DNA of 5,901 nt, from positions 1-5,901 of the forward strand of contig CALQLM010000094.1 of the NCBI GenBank assembly GCA_943331415.1, written 5' to 3'. The notes beneath the pieces were generated by a model. The model had not been told where the DNA came from. It ran no database searches and saw nothing but the letters and a program-made list of their open reading frames with translations. Position 1 is the first letter of the stretch. Each line of letters starts with the position of its first letter. This DNA comes from Bifidobacterium breve (GTDB lineage: Bacteria > Actinomycetota > Actinomycetes > Mycobacteriales > Mycobacteriaceae). A program made the translations under genes and the position numbers. Positions 1 to 5,149 of the stretch are shown one piece after another.

Positions 1-1
1 C

Positions 2-1135
2 GGACTATCGGCGGTAACGGGTTTCGACCCGCAACGGCCGCTGTCGGCTGAGGCCCATCACCTCGTTCGCGCCGAAGCGCGCCGCCTGCTCACCGCCGGG
101 CAACGCGCAGACGCCCGCCGGGCCGCGTTGAACGCGGCCGCCGCGGCCGGAATCGTGGCCGTCCACGAGTGCGCCGGCCCGGAGATCAGCGGCGCTGAAG
201 ACTGGAATGAGTTGCGCGCCAGCGATTATGACGTCGAGGTGGTGGGTTTCTGGGGTGAGGCAGTGTCCAGTGCCGCTCAGGCCCGGGCCCTCATTGCGGC
301 CACCGGAGCTCAGGGGCTCGCCGGAGATCTGTTTGTCGACGGCGCACTCGGCTCGCACACGGCGTCGCTGTGCGCGCCCTACGACGATGCCCCCGGGCGC
401 ACCGGTAACCGGTATCTCGAGACCGACGGCATCGCCGAGCATCTATTCGCCTGCACCGAGGCTGGCGTCACCGCCGGATTCCATGTCATCGGCGACGGTG
501 CCGTGAGCGCAGTCGTCGATGCGCTCGAACGGGTCGTCGAGAAGTTCGGTGTCCCGGCAGTCGCGCGGTGCGGACATCGACTCGAACACCTCGAGATGGT
601 GTCGGCGGAGCAGGCGGCCAAACTCGGCGCCTGGGGGATCACCGCCAGCGTGCAACCGGGCTTCGACGCCCTCTGGGGTGGAGATGACGGCATGTACGCC
701 CGTCGTCTCGGGCCCGCCCGGGCCGCCGGGCTCAACCCGTTGGCGCTGTTAGCATCGGCAGGCGTGCGCATGGCATTCGGCTCGGATTCCCCCGTAACCA
801 GCATGGATCCTTGGGCATGGGTGCGGGCCGCCAGCCATCACCGCAGCCCGGGCAGTGCCATCTCGGTGCGGGCGGCCTTCGGTGCCGCCACCCGCGGCGC
901 CTGGCGAGCCGGTGGGGTGCGAGACGGAGTCACCGGGACACTGGTCCCCGGCGCCCCCGCGTCCTACGCGATCTGGGACACCGGCGCACTTGATGTCAGC
1001 GCCCCCGCCGACACCGTGCAGCGTTGGTCCACCGACCCCAGGTCCCGGGTTCCGGTTCTGCCGCGTCTGGATCCCGGTGATCCACCTCCGCGCTGCCTCA
1101 AGACCGTGCACCGCGGCGTGATGCTGCATGGCTAG
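2..1135 (+). CDS. Amidohydrolase family 3 (YtcJ-like) protein, 3' part
   Basis: Partial gene. The frame is open from base 2 to the TAG at 1133-1135, giving 377 visible residues; the start lies left of the window. The sequence resembles the C-terminal two thirds of YtcJ-like metal-dependent amidohydrolases, TIM-barrel enzymes that hydrolyse amide or related bonds. Visible motifs are [11 protein letters not shown] (substrate-loop region), HVIGDGA with a likely metal-ligand His at visible residue 161, GHRLEH with His at 192 and 196, and FGSDSP with the presumed catalytic Asp at 262. The N-terminal HxH metal site expected in the family would lie in the missing part, about 150-170 residues for a family of roughly 530. 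The position matches Rv2052c of M. tuberculosis (recalled gene order). The gene ends 8 bases inside lnt, so the two are probably cotranscribed and translationally coupled. The substrate cannot be inferred, and no functional link to lipoprotein acylation is evident. Confidence 0.88.
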   Translation, partial: GLSAVTGFDPQRPLSAEAHHLVRAEARRLLTAGQRADARRAALNAAAAAGIVAVHECAGPEISGAEDWNELRASDYDVEVVGFWGEAVSSAAQARALIAATGAQGLAGDLFVDGALGSHTASLCAPYDDAPGRTGNRYLETDGIAEHLFACTEAGVTAGFHVIGDGAVSAVVDALERVVEKFGVPAVARCGHRLEHLEMVSAEQAAKLGAWGITASVQPGFDALWGGDDGMYARRLGPARAAGLNPLALLASAGVRMAFGSDSPVTSMDPWAWVRAASHHRSPGSAISVRAAFGAATRGAWRAGGVRDGVTGTLVPGAPASYAIWDTGALDVSAPADTVQRWSTDPRSRVPVLPRLDPGDPPPRCLKTVHRGVMLHG

Positions 1136-2777
1136 TCGCGTCGAACGGCTCACCATGGCTCTGATGCCCCGGCTCATCCGGCTGGGAGTGTCCCTCTTGG
1201 CCGGTCTGCTGATGTGTGTGAGTTTCCCGCCGGTCGGATGGTGGTGGTCGGCGGTGCCGGCATTGGCTCTGCTGACCTGGGTGCTGGCCCACCCGAAGAC
1301 GACGATGGCCGGGGGATTCGGGTACGGGTTCCTGTTCGGACTGGCGTTCTACCTGCCGTTGCTGCCCTGGATCAGCGGATTGGTGGGCCCGATGCCCTGG
1401 ATTGTTTTATCGATGCTGGAGGCGTGCTTTCCGGCGGTGTTCGGTATGTTCGCCGCCGGGGTGGTCCGACTTCGGGGCTGGCCGCTGTGGCTGGCCGCGG
1501 TCTGGTCGATGCAGGAATGGCTGAAGTCGAGTGTGCCGTTCGGTGGATTCCCCTGGGGTGTAACCGCTTTCAGTCAAGCCGATGGTCCCTTCCTGGCGCT
1601 GGCCCAGCTGGGCGGTGCCCCGTTGGTGTCGTTTGCGATTGCGTTACTCGCCACTTCGCTGTGCGCGCTGGTATCCGAGATCCTGCGATGGGTTCGCCAT
1701 GACGAGATCGCACGCAGCGGGCCCCCGCGTATCGGCGCCCTCGTCGTGCCCGCCGCAAGTATCTGTGTGGTGTTGCTGATCACCGCTGCCGCCGCGCCCG
1801 GCGTGCGGCGGGCCGGAATGCCGGTGGCCGATGAGCCGACGATCGTCGTCGCCGCGATCCAGGGCAATGTGCCGCGACTGGGTCTGGACTTCAATAGTCA
1901 GCGTCGTGCGGTTCTGGACAATCACGTGCGACAGACGGTCCAACTCGCCGACGACGTCCGAGCGGGAAAGGCCCTGCAGCCGCGGTTCGTGATCTGGCCG
2001 GAGAACTCCTCGGATATCGATCCACTCACCAACGCCGACGCCGCCGAGCAGATCACTATCGCGGCGCGCGCGATCGGGGTGCCCATCCTGGTCGGCGCGG
2101 TCATAGCGCGTCCCGACTGGACTCCGGATAACCCGGCCGCCTCCAACACCATGATCGTGTGGGACCCGGTCAGCGGTCCGGGCGAGCGCCACGACAAACA
2201 GATCGTGCAACCGTTCGGCGAGTACCTGCCGTGGCGCTCATTCTTCCGCCGGCTGTCCTCGTGGGCCGACCGCGCCGGATTCTTCGTTCCGGGCAGTGGC
2301 AGCGGGGTGGTGCGTCTGGCCGGGGTACCCGTTGGCGTGGCGACCTGCTGGGAGGTCATATTCGATCGCGCGCTGCGCGAGTCGATCCGCAATGGTGCGC
2401 AGTTGCTCACCGTACCCACCAATAACGCCACCTTCGACCAGGCCATGAGCGAGCAGCAGTTGGCGTTCGCGAAGCTCAGGGCAGTCGAACACGGCCGCTA
2501 CCTGCTCGTGGCGGGAACCACCGGCATCAGTGCGGCGATCGCCCCCGACGGCCGTGAGATAGTCCGCACCGCCTTCTTCAGCCCCGCGTATCTCGACGTC
2601 GAGGTGCGATTGCGGTCCACGCACACCCTCGGCACGCGCCTGGCTGAGCCGGTGCAATGGCTCCTGCTGGCCGTCGCCGTCGCCGCGATCGGTGCCGCGA
2701 TACTGCAGAATGGTGGATTCGTGCGCCCGCGGCGCAGCCGGCGCCAGACCGAGCGGCACGACAAAGGAGTCGCATGA
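1128..2777 (+). CDS. lnt: Apolipoprotein N-acyltransferase (Lnt; Ppm2 in M. smegmatis)
   Basis: A 549-residue membrane enzyme that transfers an acyl chain from phospholipid to the free amino group of the lipid-modified N-terminal Cys of lipoproteins. Hydrophobic segments lie at about residues 17-33, 38-54, 62-81, 90-112, 117-134, 162-187 and 203-224, with the family motif PFGGFPWG at 137-144. A nitrilase-type extracytoplasmic domain follows (about 237-505), then a final helix (about 510-527) and a basic tail. The Glu-Lys-Cys triad is intact: E292 in WPEN, K357 in HDKQ and C407 in ATCWE. The spacings of 65 and 50 residues are close to E. coli Lnt (E267, K335, C387), and E409 matches E. coli E389. 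The ATG at 1128 overlaps the previous gene and has no good Shine-Dalgarno; the ATG at 1155 is an alternative that would remove 9 residues. The stop overlaps the ppm1 start. In M. tuberculosis the equivalent domain is fused to Ppm1; here it is a separate protein. Confidence 0.95.
   Translation: MASRVERLTMALMPRLIRLGVSLLAGLLMCVSFPPVGWWWSAVPALALLTWVLAHPKTTMAGGFGYGFLFGLAFYLPLLPWISGLVGPMPWIVLSMLEACFPAVFGMFAAGVVRLRGWPLWLAAVWSMQEWLKSSVPFGGFPWGVTAFSQADGPFLALAQLGGAPLVSFAIALLATSLCALVSEILRWVRHDEIARSGPPRIGALVVPAASICVVLLITAAAAPGVRRAGMPVADEPTIVVAAIQGNVPRLGLDFNSQRRAVLDNHVRQTVQLADDVRAGKALQPRFVIWPENSSDIDPLTNADAAEQITIAARAIGVPILVGAVIARPDWTPDNPAASNTMIVWDPVSGPGERHDKQIVQPFGEYLPWRSFFRRLSSWADRAGFFVPGSGSGVVRLAGVPVGVATCWEVIFDRALRESIRNGAQLLTVPTNNATFDQAMSEQQLAFAKLRAVEHGRYLLVAGTTGISAAIAPDGREIVRTAFFSPAYLDVEVRLRSTHTLGTRLAEPVQWLLLAVAVAAIGAAILQNGGFVRPRRSRRQTERHDKGVA
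2763..2770 (+). promoter_or_regulatory. Ribosome binding site of ppm1
   Basis: AAAGGAGT lies inside the last codons of lnt, with its GGAG core ending 4 bases before the ATG at 2774. It is a strong Shine-Dalgarno and fixes the ppm1 start there rather than at the in-frame ATG at 2657, which lies deep within lnt. Confidence 0.8.
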
Positions 2778-3559
2778 GCACCCAGGGCAAGGGCCGGGCA
2801 AAGAAGCCCACTGAGCCCGCCAGCGCACGAACCCTGGTGATCATCCCGACGTACAACGAGTTGGAGAACCTGCCCCTGATCATGGGCCGGGTCCACAAGG
2901 CCCGGCCGGAGGTGCACGTTCTGGTGGTTGATGACTCCAGCCCGGACGGCACCGGCGATCTCGCCGACCAACTGGCGCTGGCAGACCCGGACCGCGTCCA
3001 CGTCCTGCACCGCACGGCCAAGGATGGCCTGGGCGCGGCCTACCTGGCCGGGTTCGCCTGGGGGCTGGCCCGCAAGTACAGCGTGCTGGTGGAGATGGAC
3101 GCCGACGGCAGTCATGCTCCCGAACAGCTTTACCGGTTGCTCGATGCCATCGACGAGGGCGCTGACCTGGCAATCGGCTCCCGCTACGTCGACGGCGGCA
3201 CGGTGCGCAACTGGCCCTGGCGCCGCCTGGTCCTGTCCAAGACGGCCAATACCTACTCCCGGCTGCTACTGGGGGTCGGCATTCACGACATCACGGCCGG
3301 CTACCGGGCCTATCGGCGCGAGGCGCTGGAAAAGCTGGACTTGTCCGCGGTCGATTCGAAGGGGTACTGCTTCCAGATCGACCTGACCTGGCGAACCATC
3401 AACAGCGGCTTCACCGTGGTTGAGGTGCCGATCACGTTCACCGAGCGCGAACTGGGCGTGTCGAAGATGAGCGGGTCCAATATCCGCGAGGCCATGACCA
3501 AGGTGGCCCAGTGGGGAATCGGCGGACGGATCGACCAGGCCCGCGGCGCCAGGCGCTGA
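2774..3559 (+). CDS. ppm1: Polyprenol-phosphate mannosyltransferase Ppm1 (GT2 family)
   Basis: A 261-residue soluble glycosyltransferase of family GT2, like dolichol-phosphate-mannose synthase. It transfers mannose from GDP-mannose to polyprenyl phosphate. The product is the lipid-linked donor for the later steps of lipomannan and lipoarabinomannan assembly, higher PIMs and protein O-mannosylation. Visible motifs are VIIPTYNE (residues 22-29), [10 protein letters not shown] (51-60) in the nucleotide-binding fold, the metal-binding MDADGSH (108-114), GSRY (135-138), [10 protein letters not shown] (173-182) and GYCFQIDL (197-204). There is no C-terminal membrane helix, and the first 18 residues are a basic, probably disordered extension. 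The ATG overlaps the lnt stop (ATGA) and follows a strong Shine-Dalgarno, implying coupled translation. M. tuberculosis carries the same two activities on one polypeptide. In M. smegmatis the separate proteins were reported to interact, with the Lnt partner holding Ppm1 at the membrane; the same is likely here. Confidence 0.96.
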   Translation: MSTQGKGRAKKPTEPASARTLVIIPTYNELENLPLIMGRVHKARPEVHVLVVDDSSPDGTGDLADQLALADPDRVHVLHRTAKDGLGAAYLAGFAWGLARKYSVLVEMDADGSHAPEQLYRLLDAIDEGADLAIGSRYVDGGTVRNWPWRRLVLSKTANTYSRLLLGVGIHDITAGYRAYRREALEKLDLSAVDSKGYCFQIDLTWRTINSGFTVVEVPITFTERELGVSKMSGSNIREAMTKVAQWGIGGRIDQARGARR

Positions 3560-3570
3560 ATAAGGCGCCG
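3544..3570. terminator. Possible bidirectional terminator hairpin between ppm1 and rbpA
   Basis: CGGCGCC (3544-3550) and GGCGCCG (3564-3570) form a perfect 7-bp GC-rich inverted repeat around a 13-base loop. The loop contains the end of ppm1 (TGA 3557-3559), and the right arm ends one base before the rbpA stop codon. Its position between two convergent genes fits a shared terminator. No T-tract follows on either strand, so it would be a non-canonical mycobacterial-type hairpin, and GC-rich DNA often yields such repeats by chance. Confidence 0.35.
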
Positions 3571-3571
3571 A

Positions 3572-3907
3572 CTAGCCGCGGCGTTTGGTCTTGATCAAAT
3601 CCAGACGCTCTTTGAGCAGCTCGTCGAGCTCCTCGATGGAACGACGTTCCAGCAGCATGTCCCAGTGCGTCCTGGGCGGCTTGACCTTCTTCGGCTCCGG
3701 CAGGTCACCCTCGATCAGTGTGCCTTCAAGACCGTTGCGGCACAACCAGTTACCGGGGATCTCGGCGTCGTCGGCGAACGGGACGTCGAATTCCTCGCCG
3801 TTCTCGGTGCGATACCGCGCCACCTGACGCGGTGCCAGGTCGTGGTTGCGATCGGTCTCGTAGCTCACGGCCCCGAGCCGACTGCCTCTCAGGACACGAT
3901 CAGCCAT
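3572..3907 (-). CDS. rbpA: RNA polymerase-binding protein RbpA
   Basis: A 111-residue protein, the standard length, and nearly identical to recalled mycobacterial RbpA from MADRVLRGSR to the basic C-terminus. RbpA binds RNA polymerase and the principal sigma factor (also SigB), stabilises the open promoter complex and affects rifampicin tolerance. The parts appear in order: N-terminal tail (about 1-25), beta-rich core domain (about 26-71), basic linker with K73, K74, K76 and R79 that contacts promoter DNA, and a helical sigma-interaction domain (80-111) with R88 and R89 in LLERRSIEEL. AAGGAG ends 8 bases before the ATG, giving a confident start. The gene is convergent with ppm1 (12-base gap) and divergent from the small gene at 4040. 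A TATCAT box at 3999-4004 predicts a leader of roughly 85 bases, within which a 14-codon ORF overlaps the rbpA start. Composition matches the neighbours and there is no sign of transfer. Confidence 0.98.
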   Translation of the reverse strand: MADRVLRGSRLGAVSYETDRNHDLAPRQVARYRTENGEEFDVPFADDAEIPGNWLCRNGLEGTLIEGDLPEPKKVKPPRTHWDMLLERRSIEELDELLKERLDLIKTKRRG

Positions 3908-3933
3908 TGTCGATTCTCCTTGCGCTTGGCCAT
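3889..3933 (-). CDS. Possible 14-codon upstream ORF overlapping the rbpA start
   Basis: On the minus strand an ATG at 3933-3931 opens a short frame ending at TGA 3891-3889 and encoding MAKRKENRQWLIVS. A weak Shine-Dalgarno (GAGAG) lies 6 bases upstream. The frame differs from rbpA, runs through the rbpA ribosome binding site and stops 14 bases beyond the last base of the rbpA start codon. Translation of it could therefore occlude, open or couple rbpA initiation. Short ORFs in leaders are common in mycobacteria, but an ORF this short also arises easily by chance. I recognise no family. Confidence 0.25.
   Translation of the reverse strand: MAKRKENRQWLIVS
3916..3921 (-). promoter_or_regulatory. 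Ribosome binding site of rbpA
   Basis: Read on the minus strand this is AAGGAG, with an 8-base spacer to the rbpA ATG (3907-3905). It also lies within the fifth and sixth codons of the overlapping small ORF at 3889-3933. Confidence 0.85.
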
Positions 3934-3998
3934 TGAAGGCTCTCTGGTCGGGATCGAGACCGCGAAATCAAAGCGGCGCGGCTCCCGACTCAATTCCT

Positions 3999-4004
3999 AT
4001 GATA
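3999..4004 (-). promoter_or_regulatory. Candidate -10 box of the rbpA promoter
   Basis: On the minus strand this reads TATCAT, a good match to the mycobacterial sigma-A -10 (TANNNT), about 92 bases before the rbpA ATG. At a 17-base spacing the -35 position reads AACCGG, a poor match to TTGACA, as is common in mycobacteria. The expected start site near 3992 gives a leader of about 85 bases. Confidence 0.5.
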
Positions 4005-4026
4005 CCGGCCCGGACGGGTACCCGGT
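4004..4026. promoter_or_regulatory. Inverted repeat between the divergent -10 boxes of rbpA and the 4040 gene
   Basis: ACCGG (4004-4008) and CCGGT (4022-4026) are perfect inverted repeats around 13 bases, which themselves contain CCCG-GA-CGGG. The element fills the gap between the two predicted -10 boxes (3999-4004 and 4028-4033), where both -35 regions must lie. It could be an operator acting on both promoters, or chance symmetry in GC-rich DNA. I recognise no regulator for it. Confidence 0.25.
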
Positions 4027-4027
4027 T

Positions 4028-4033
4028 TAGTCT
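4028..4033 (+). promoter_or_regulatory. Candidate -10 box for a leaderless mRNA of the 4040 gene
   Basis: TAGTCT fits TANNNT and ends 6 bases before the GTG start at 4040, the usual distance from a -10 box to the transcription start, so the mRNA would begin at or within a base of the start codon. The only purine run near the start (AGGG, 4035-4038) is one base away, too close to act as a Shine-Dalgarno. Leaderless GTG/ATG mRNAs are common in mycobacteria. Confidence 0.5.
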
Positions 4034-4039
4034 CAGGGC

Positions 4040-4369
4040 GTGACGCGTCGCACCCGGCCACAGCCATGCCGCTGGTGTGGCCGCGAGGTGGCCGATGCCG
4101 GAATGGGCCGACGCAGGCAATATTGCCGCCAATCCTGCCGCCAGCGGGCCTACGAGCAGCGCGCACTGGTCAAGGGCACCGCGGTTCCGGCCGATGCTGT
4201 GGTGCTGTCGGTCGAGGAGGCCGCCGAACTGTCCGACCGGGTGTATCAGGTGCGGTGCGCGGCCGAGGATGTCGCGACGGCCGTCGAGGAGGGTGCGCCG
4301 GCCGCGGAGTTGAAAAAGCTGTGCGGTGAATTGATGCGTGCAGCGCGGGCCGCCGACGGGTGGCGCTGA
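4040..4369 (+). CDS. Small CxxC...CxxxC (zinc-finger-like) protein, Rv2049c position
   Basis: A 109-residue protein of unknown function. Residues 1-45 are strongly basic and carry C10-x2-C13 and C29-x3-C33 within CRWCGR and RQYCRQSCRQRAYEQR. This four-cysteine pattern suggests a small structural zinc site in a possibly nucleic-acid-binding head; the CRQRAYxxR type of motif recurs in small actinobacterial proteins. Residues 55-105 look like two acidic/amphipathic helices (VLSVEEAAELSDRVYQV and APAAELKKLCGELMRAA) and hold two further cysteines, C73 and C95. The GTG start is chosen because an in-frame TAG lies four codons upstream, and the next candidate, the ATG coding for M22, would remove the first CxxC. 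By gene order it corresponds to Rv2049c, which I recall as shorter (about 74 residues). It diverges from rbpA and converges on the lipoprotein gene. Metal or DNA binding is inferred only from the motif. Confidence 0.85.
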   Translation: MTRRTRPQPCRWCGREVADAGMGRRRQYCRQSCRQRAYEQRALVKGTAVPADAVVLSVEEAAELSDRVYQVRCAAEDVATAVEEGAPAAELKKLCGELMRAARAADGWR

Positions 4370-4379
4370 CTCAACGGCT

Positions 4380-4395
4380 CACGTGTCAGCACGTG
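4380..4395. terminator. Small CACGTG hairpin at convergent gene ends
   Basis: Two copies of the palindrome CACGTG (4380-4385 and 4390-4395) are separated by TCAG and can form a 6-bp stem with a 4-base loop. The element covers the stop codon of the lipoprotein gene (4386-4388) and lies just past the end of the convergent gene (4369). It may be a terminator for both, but it has no T-tract and the stem is short. Because each half is itself palindromic it is also a direct repeat and could be a binding site. Confidence 0.3.
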
Positions 4396-5072
4396 TACTG
4401 CACTCCAATGCCGGCCGGTGGGGTGGCTTGGCGTGTGCAGCCATAGGCGTCGATGCCGGCATCGCTGTAGTGCACCGCGGTCTGACGGGCGTAGTTCACG
4501 CATACCAGCACCGAAGTATCTGTGCGACAACGGAAGTCGCCGAAGGATAGCGATCTGTCTGCGGGCAATGGTGAACCCTGGCCTGCACTGAAACGGCCGG
4601 GGTCGCCGTGGGCCGATCCCACCTGCACGGTGGCGCCATCGAAATCCACCCAACCGCCCTTCCATACGCCGTAGATATCGGCGGGTTGCGGGGGAGGATC
4701 AATCAGGTCTACCAGGCAGGCCAGGGCCGCCGAACCGTGCCGGGTGTCGGTCATACAGCTGATGCCCGCCGGGGTGGTGAATGCGACATCGTCACCGAGC
4801 GGGGTAGTGGTGCCGCCGCGTAACGCCACCCGGAAATCCGCGCCATCGACCGGCCCGGCGGCCTCGACCCAGCTAATGGCCTCCGCGACCGGCGCCCCGG
4901 GCTTCGGGGCGGGCGATGGCGTGCTGGTAGTGGTCGTGGCGCTCGGGGATACCGGTCCGGCGGCGCGCGAGGGTGTGATCGGGGTCAGCTGGGTCGCCCG
5001 CGGCTGCTGTCCGGACAGCTGAGAACATCCCGCCACCAGCACCGACGCGGCGAACAACAGGGCGATCCGCAT
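4386..5072 (-). CDS. lppI: Secreted lipoprotein, probable LppI
   Basis: A 228-residue predicted lipoprotein of unknown function. The N-terminus MRIALLFAASVLVAGC has a basic residue, a short hydrophobic stretch and a lipobox V13-A14-G15-C16, so signal peptidase II should cut before C16. The new N-terminus would be diacylated and could then be N-acylated by the Lnt encoded nearby (inference). A Pro/Ser/Thr-rich linker (about 38-62) resembles those that tether mycobacterial lipoproteins and are sometimes O-mannosylated. The folded part (about 63-228) has exactly six cysteines (C106, C119, C182, C191, C212, C228), which suggests three disulfides outside the cytoplasm. The protein ends on a Cys. 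An in-frame TAG four codons upstream fixes the ATG. The name rests on recalled synteny: lppI (Rv2046) is divergent from lipT (Rv2045c) in M. tuberculosis. The lipoprotein call is firm; the symbol is less so. Confidence 0.85.
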   Translation of the reverse strand: MRIALLFAASVLVAGCSQLSGQQPRATQLTPITPSRAAGPVSPSATTTTSTPSPAPKPGAPVAEAISWVEAAGPVDGADFRVALRGGTTTPLGDDVAFTTPAGISCMTDTRHGSAALACLVDLIDPPPQPADIYGVWKGGWVDFDGATVQVGSAHGDPGRFSAGQGSPLPADRSLSFGDFRCRTDTSVLVCVNYARQTAVHYSDAGIDAYGCTRQATPPAGIGVQYTC

Positions 5073-5078
5073 CAGGTA

Positions 5079-5084
5079 AGGCTA
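5079..5084 (-). promoter_or_regulatory. Candidate -10 box for a leaderless lppI mRNA
   Basis: On the minus strand this reads TAGCCT (TANNNT), ending 6 bases before the lppI ATG. A GGAGG on the same strand at 5089-5093 is 16 bases from the ATG, too far for normal Shine-Dalgarno use. Leaderless initiation is thus the simpler reading, although no clear -35 box is visible. Confidence 0.4.
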
Positions 5085-5086
5085 GA

Positions 5087-5114
5087 CGCCTCCGACGTTG
5101 TGCCACGTCAGGCG
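5087..5114. promoter_or_regulatory. Dyad in the lppI-lipT divergent regulatory region
   Basis: Nested inverted repeats share one centre near 5101. The inner arms GACGT (5094-5098) and ACGTC (5105-5109) flank TGTGCC. The outer arms CGCCT (5087-5091) and AGGCG (5110-5114) pair as well, apart from a 2-base bulge (5092-5093) on the left. That makes 10 paired bases per side between the -10 boxes of two divergent genes. It may be an operator; the regulator is unknown and chance is possible at this GC content. Confidence 0.35.
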
Positions 5115-5136
5115 CGTCGGGCGCGGTGTCGTTCGC

Positions 5137-5142
5137 TACGGT
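5137..5142 (+). promoter_or_regulatory. Candidate -10 box for a leaderless lipT mRNA
   Basis: TACGGT (TANNNT) ends 7 bases before the ATG at 5150, placing the expected transcription start on the start codon. No Shine-Dalgarno is visible upstream of the ATG. The in-frame GTG at 5126, an alternative start, also lacks one and would lie upstream of this promoter. Confidence 0.4.
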
Positions 5143-5149
5143 CGACGGC

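Noticed and set aside
128..130. TTG as the true start of the amidohydrolase
   Set aside because: The frame stays open to the left edge with amidohydrolase-like composition, and the visible part lacks the N-terminal metal-binding HxH. The gene therefore begins outside the window.
379..804. A 141-codon minus-strand frame inside the amidohydrolase
   Set aside because: It is antisense to the GHRLEH and HVIGDGA motifs and has Arg/Ser/Pro-rich shadow composition.
2657..2773. Upstream in-frame extension of ppm1 (extra 39 residues)
   Set aside because: The segment is the antiphase reading of the lnt C-terminus, Arg-rich and without family resemblance. The strong Shine-Dalgarno and ATGA overlap at 2774 give the natural start.
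2238..2828. A 196-codon open frame on the minus strand
   Set aside because: It is antisense to the Lnt nitrilase domain, including the catalytic Cys, and has shadow-like composition.
2498..3115. A 205-codon open frame on the minus strand
   Set aside because: It lies antisense to lnt and ppm1, both of which show complete catalytic motifs. It is rich in Arg, Gly, Pro and His as expected from a GC-rich shadow frame, and resembles no family.
3972..3997. A SigE/SigH-type stress promoter for rbpA (GGAAT on the minus strand at 3993-3997)
   Set aside because: Streptomyces rbpA is driven by a GGAAT-N18-GTT promoter, and here GGAAT is followed after 18 bases by GCT rather than GTT. One mismatch in a three-base core and a better TATCAT box nearby make this unconvincing, though not excluded.
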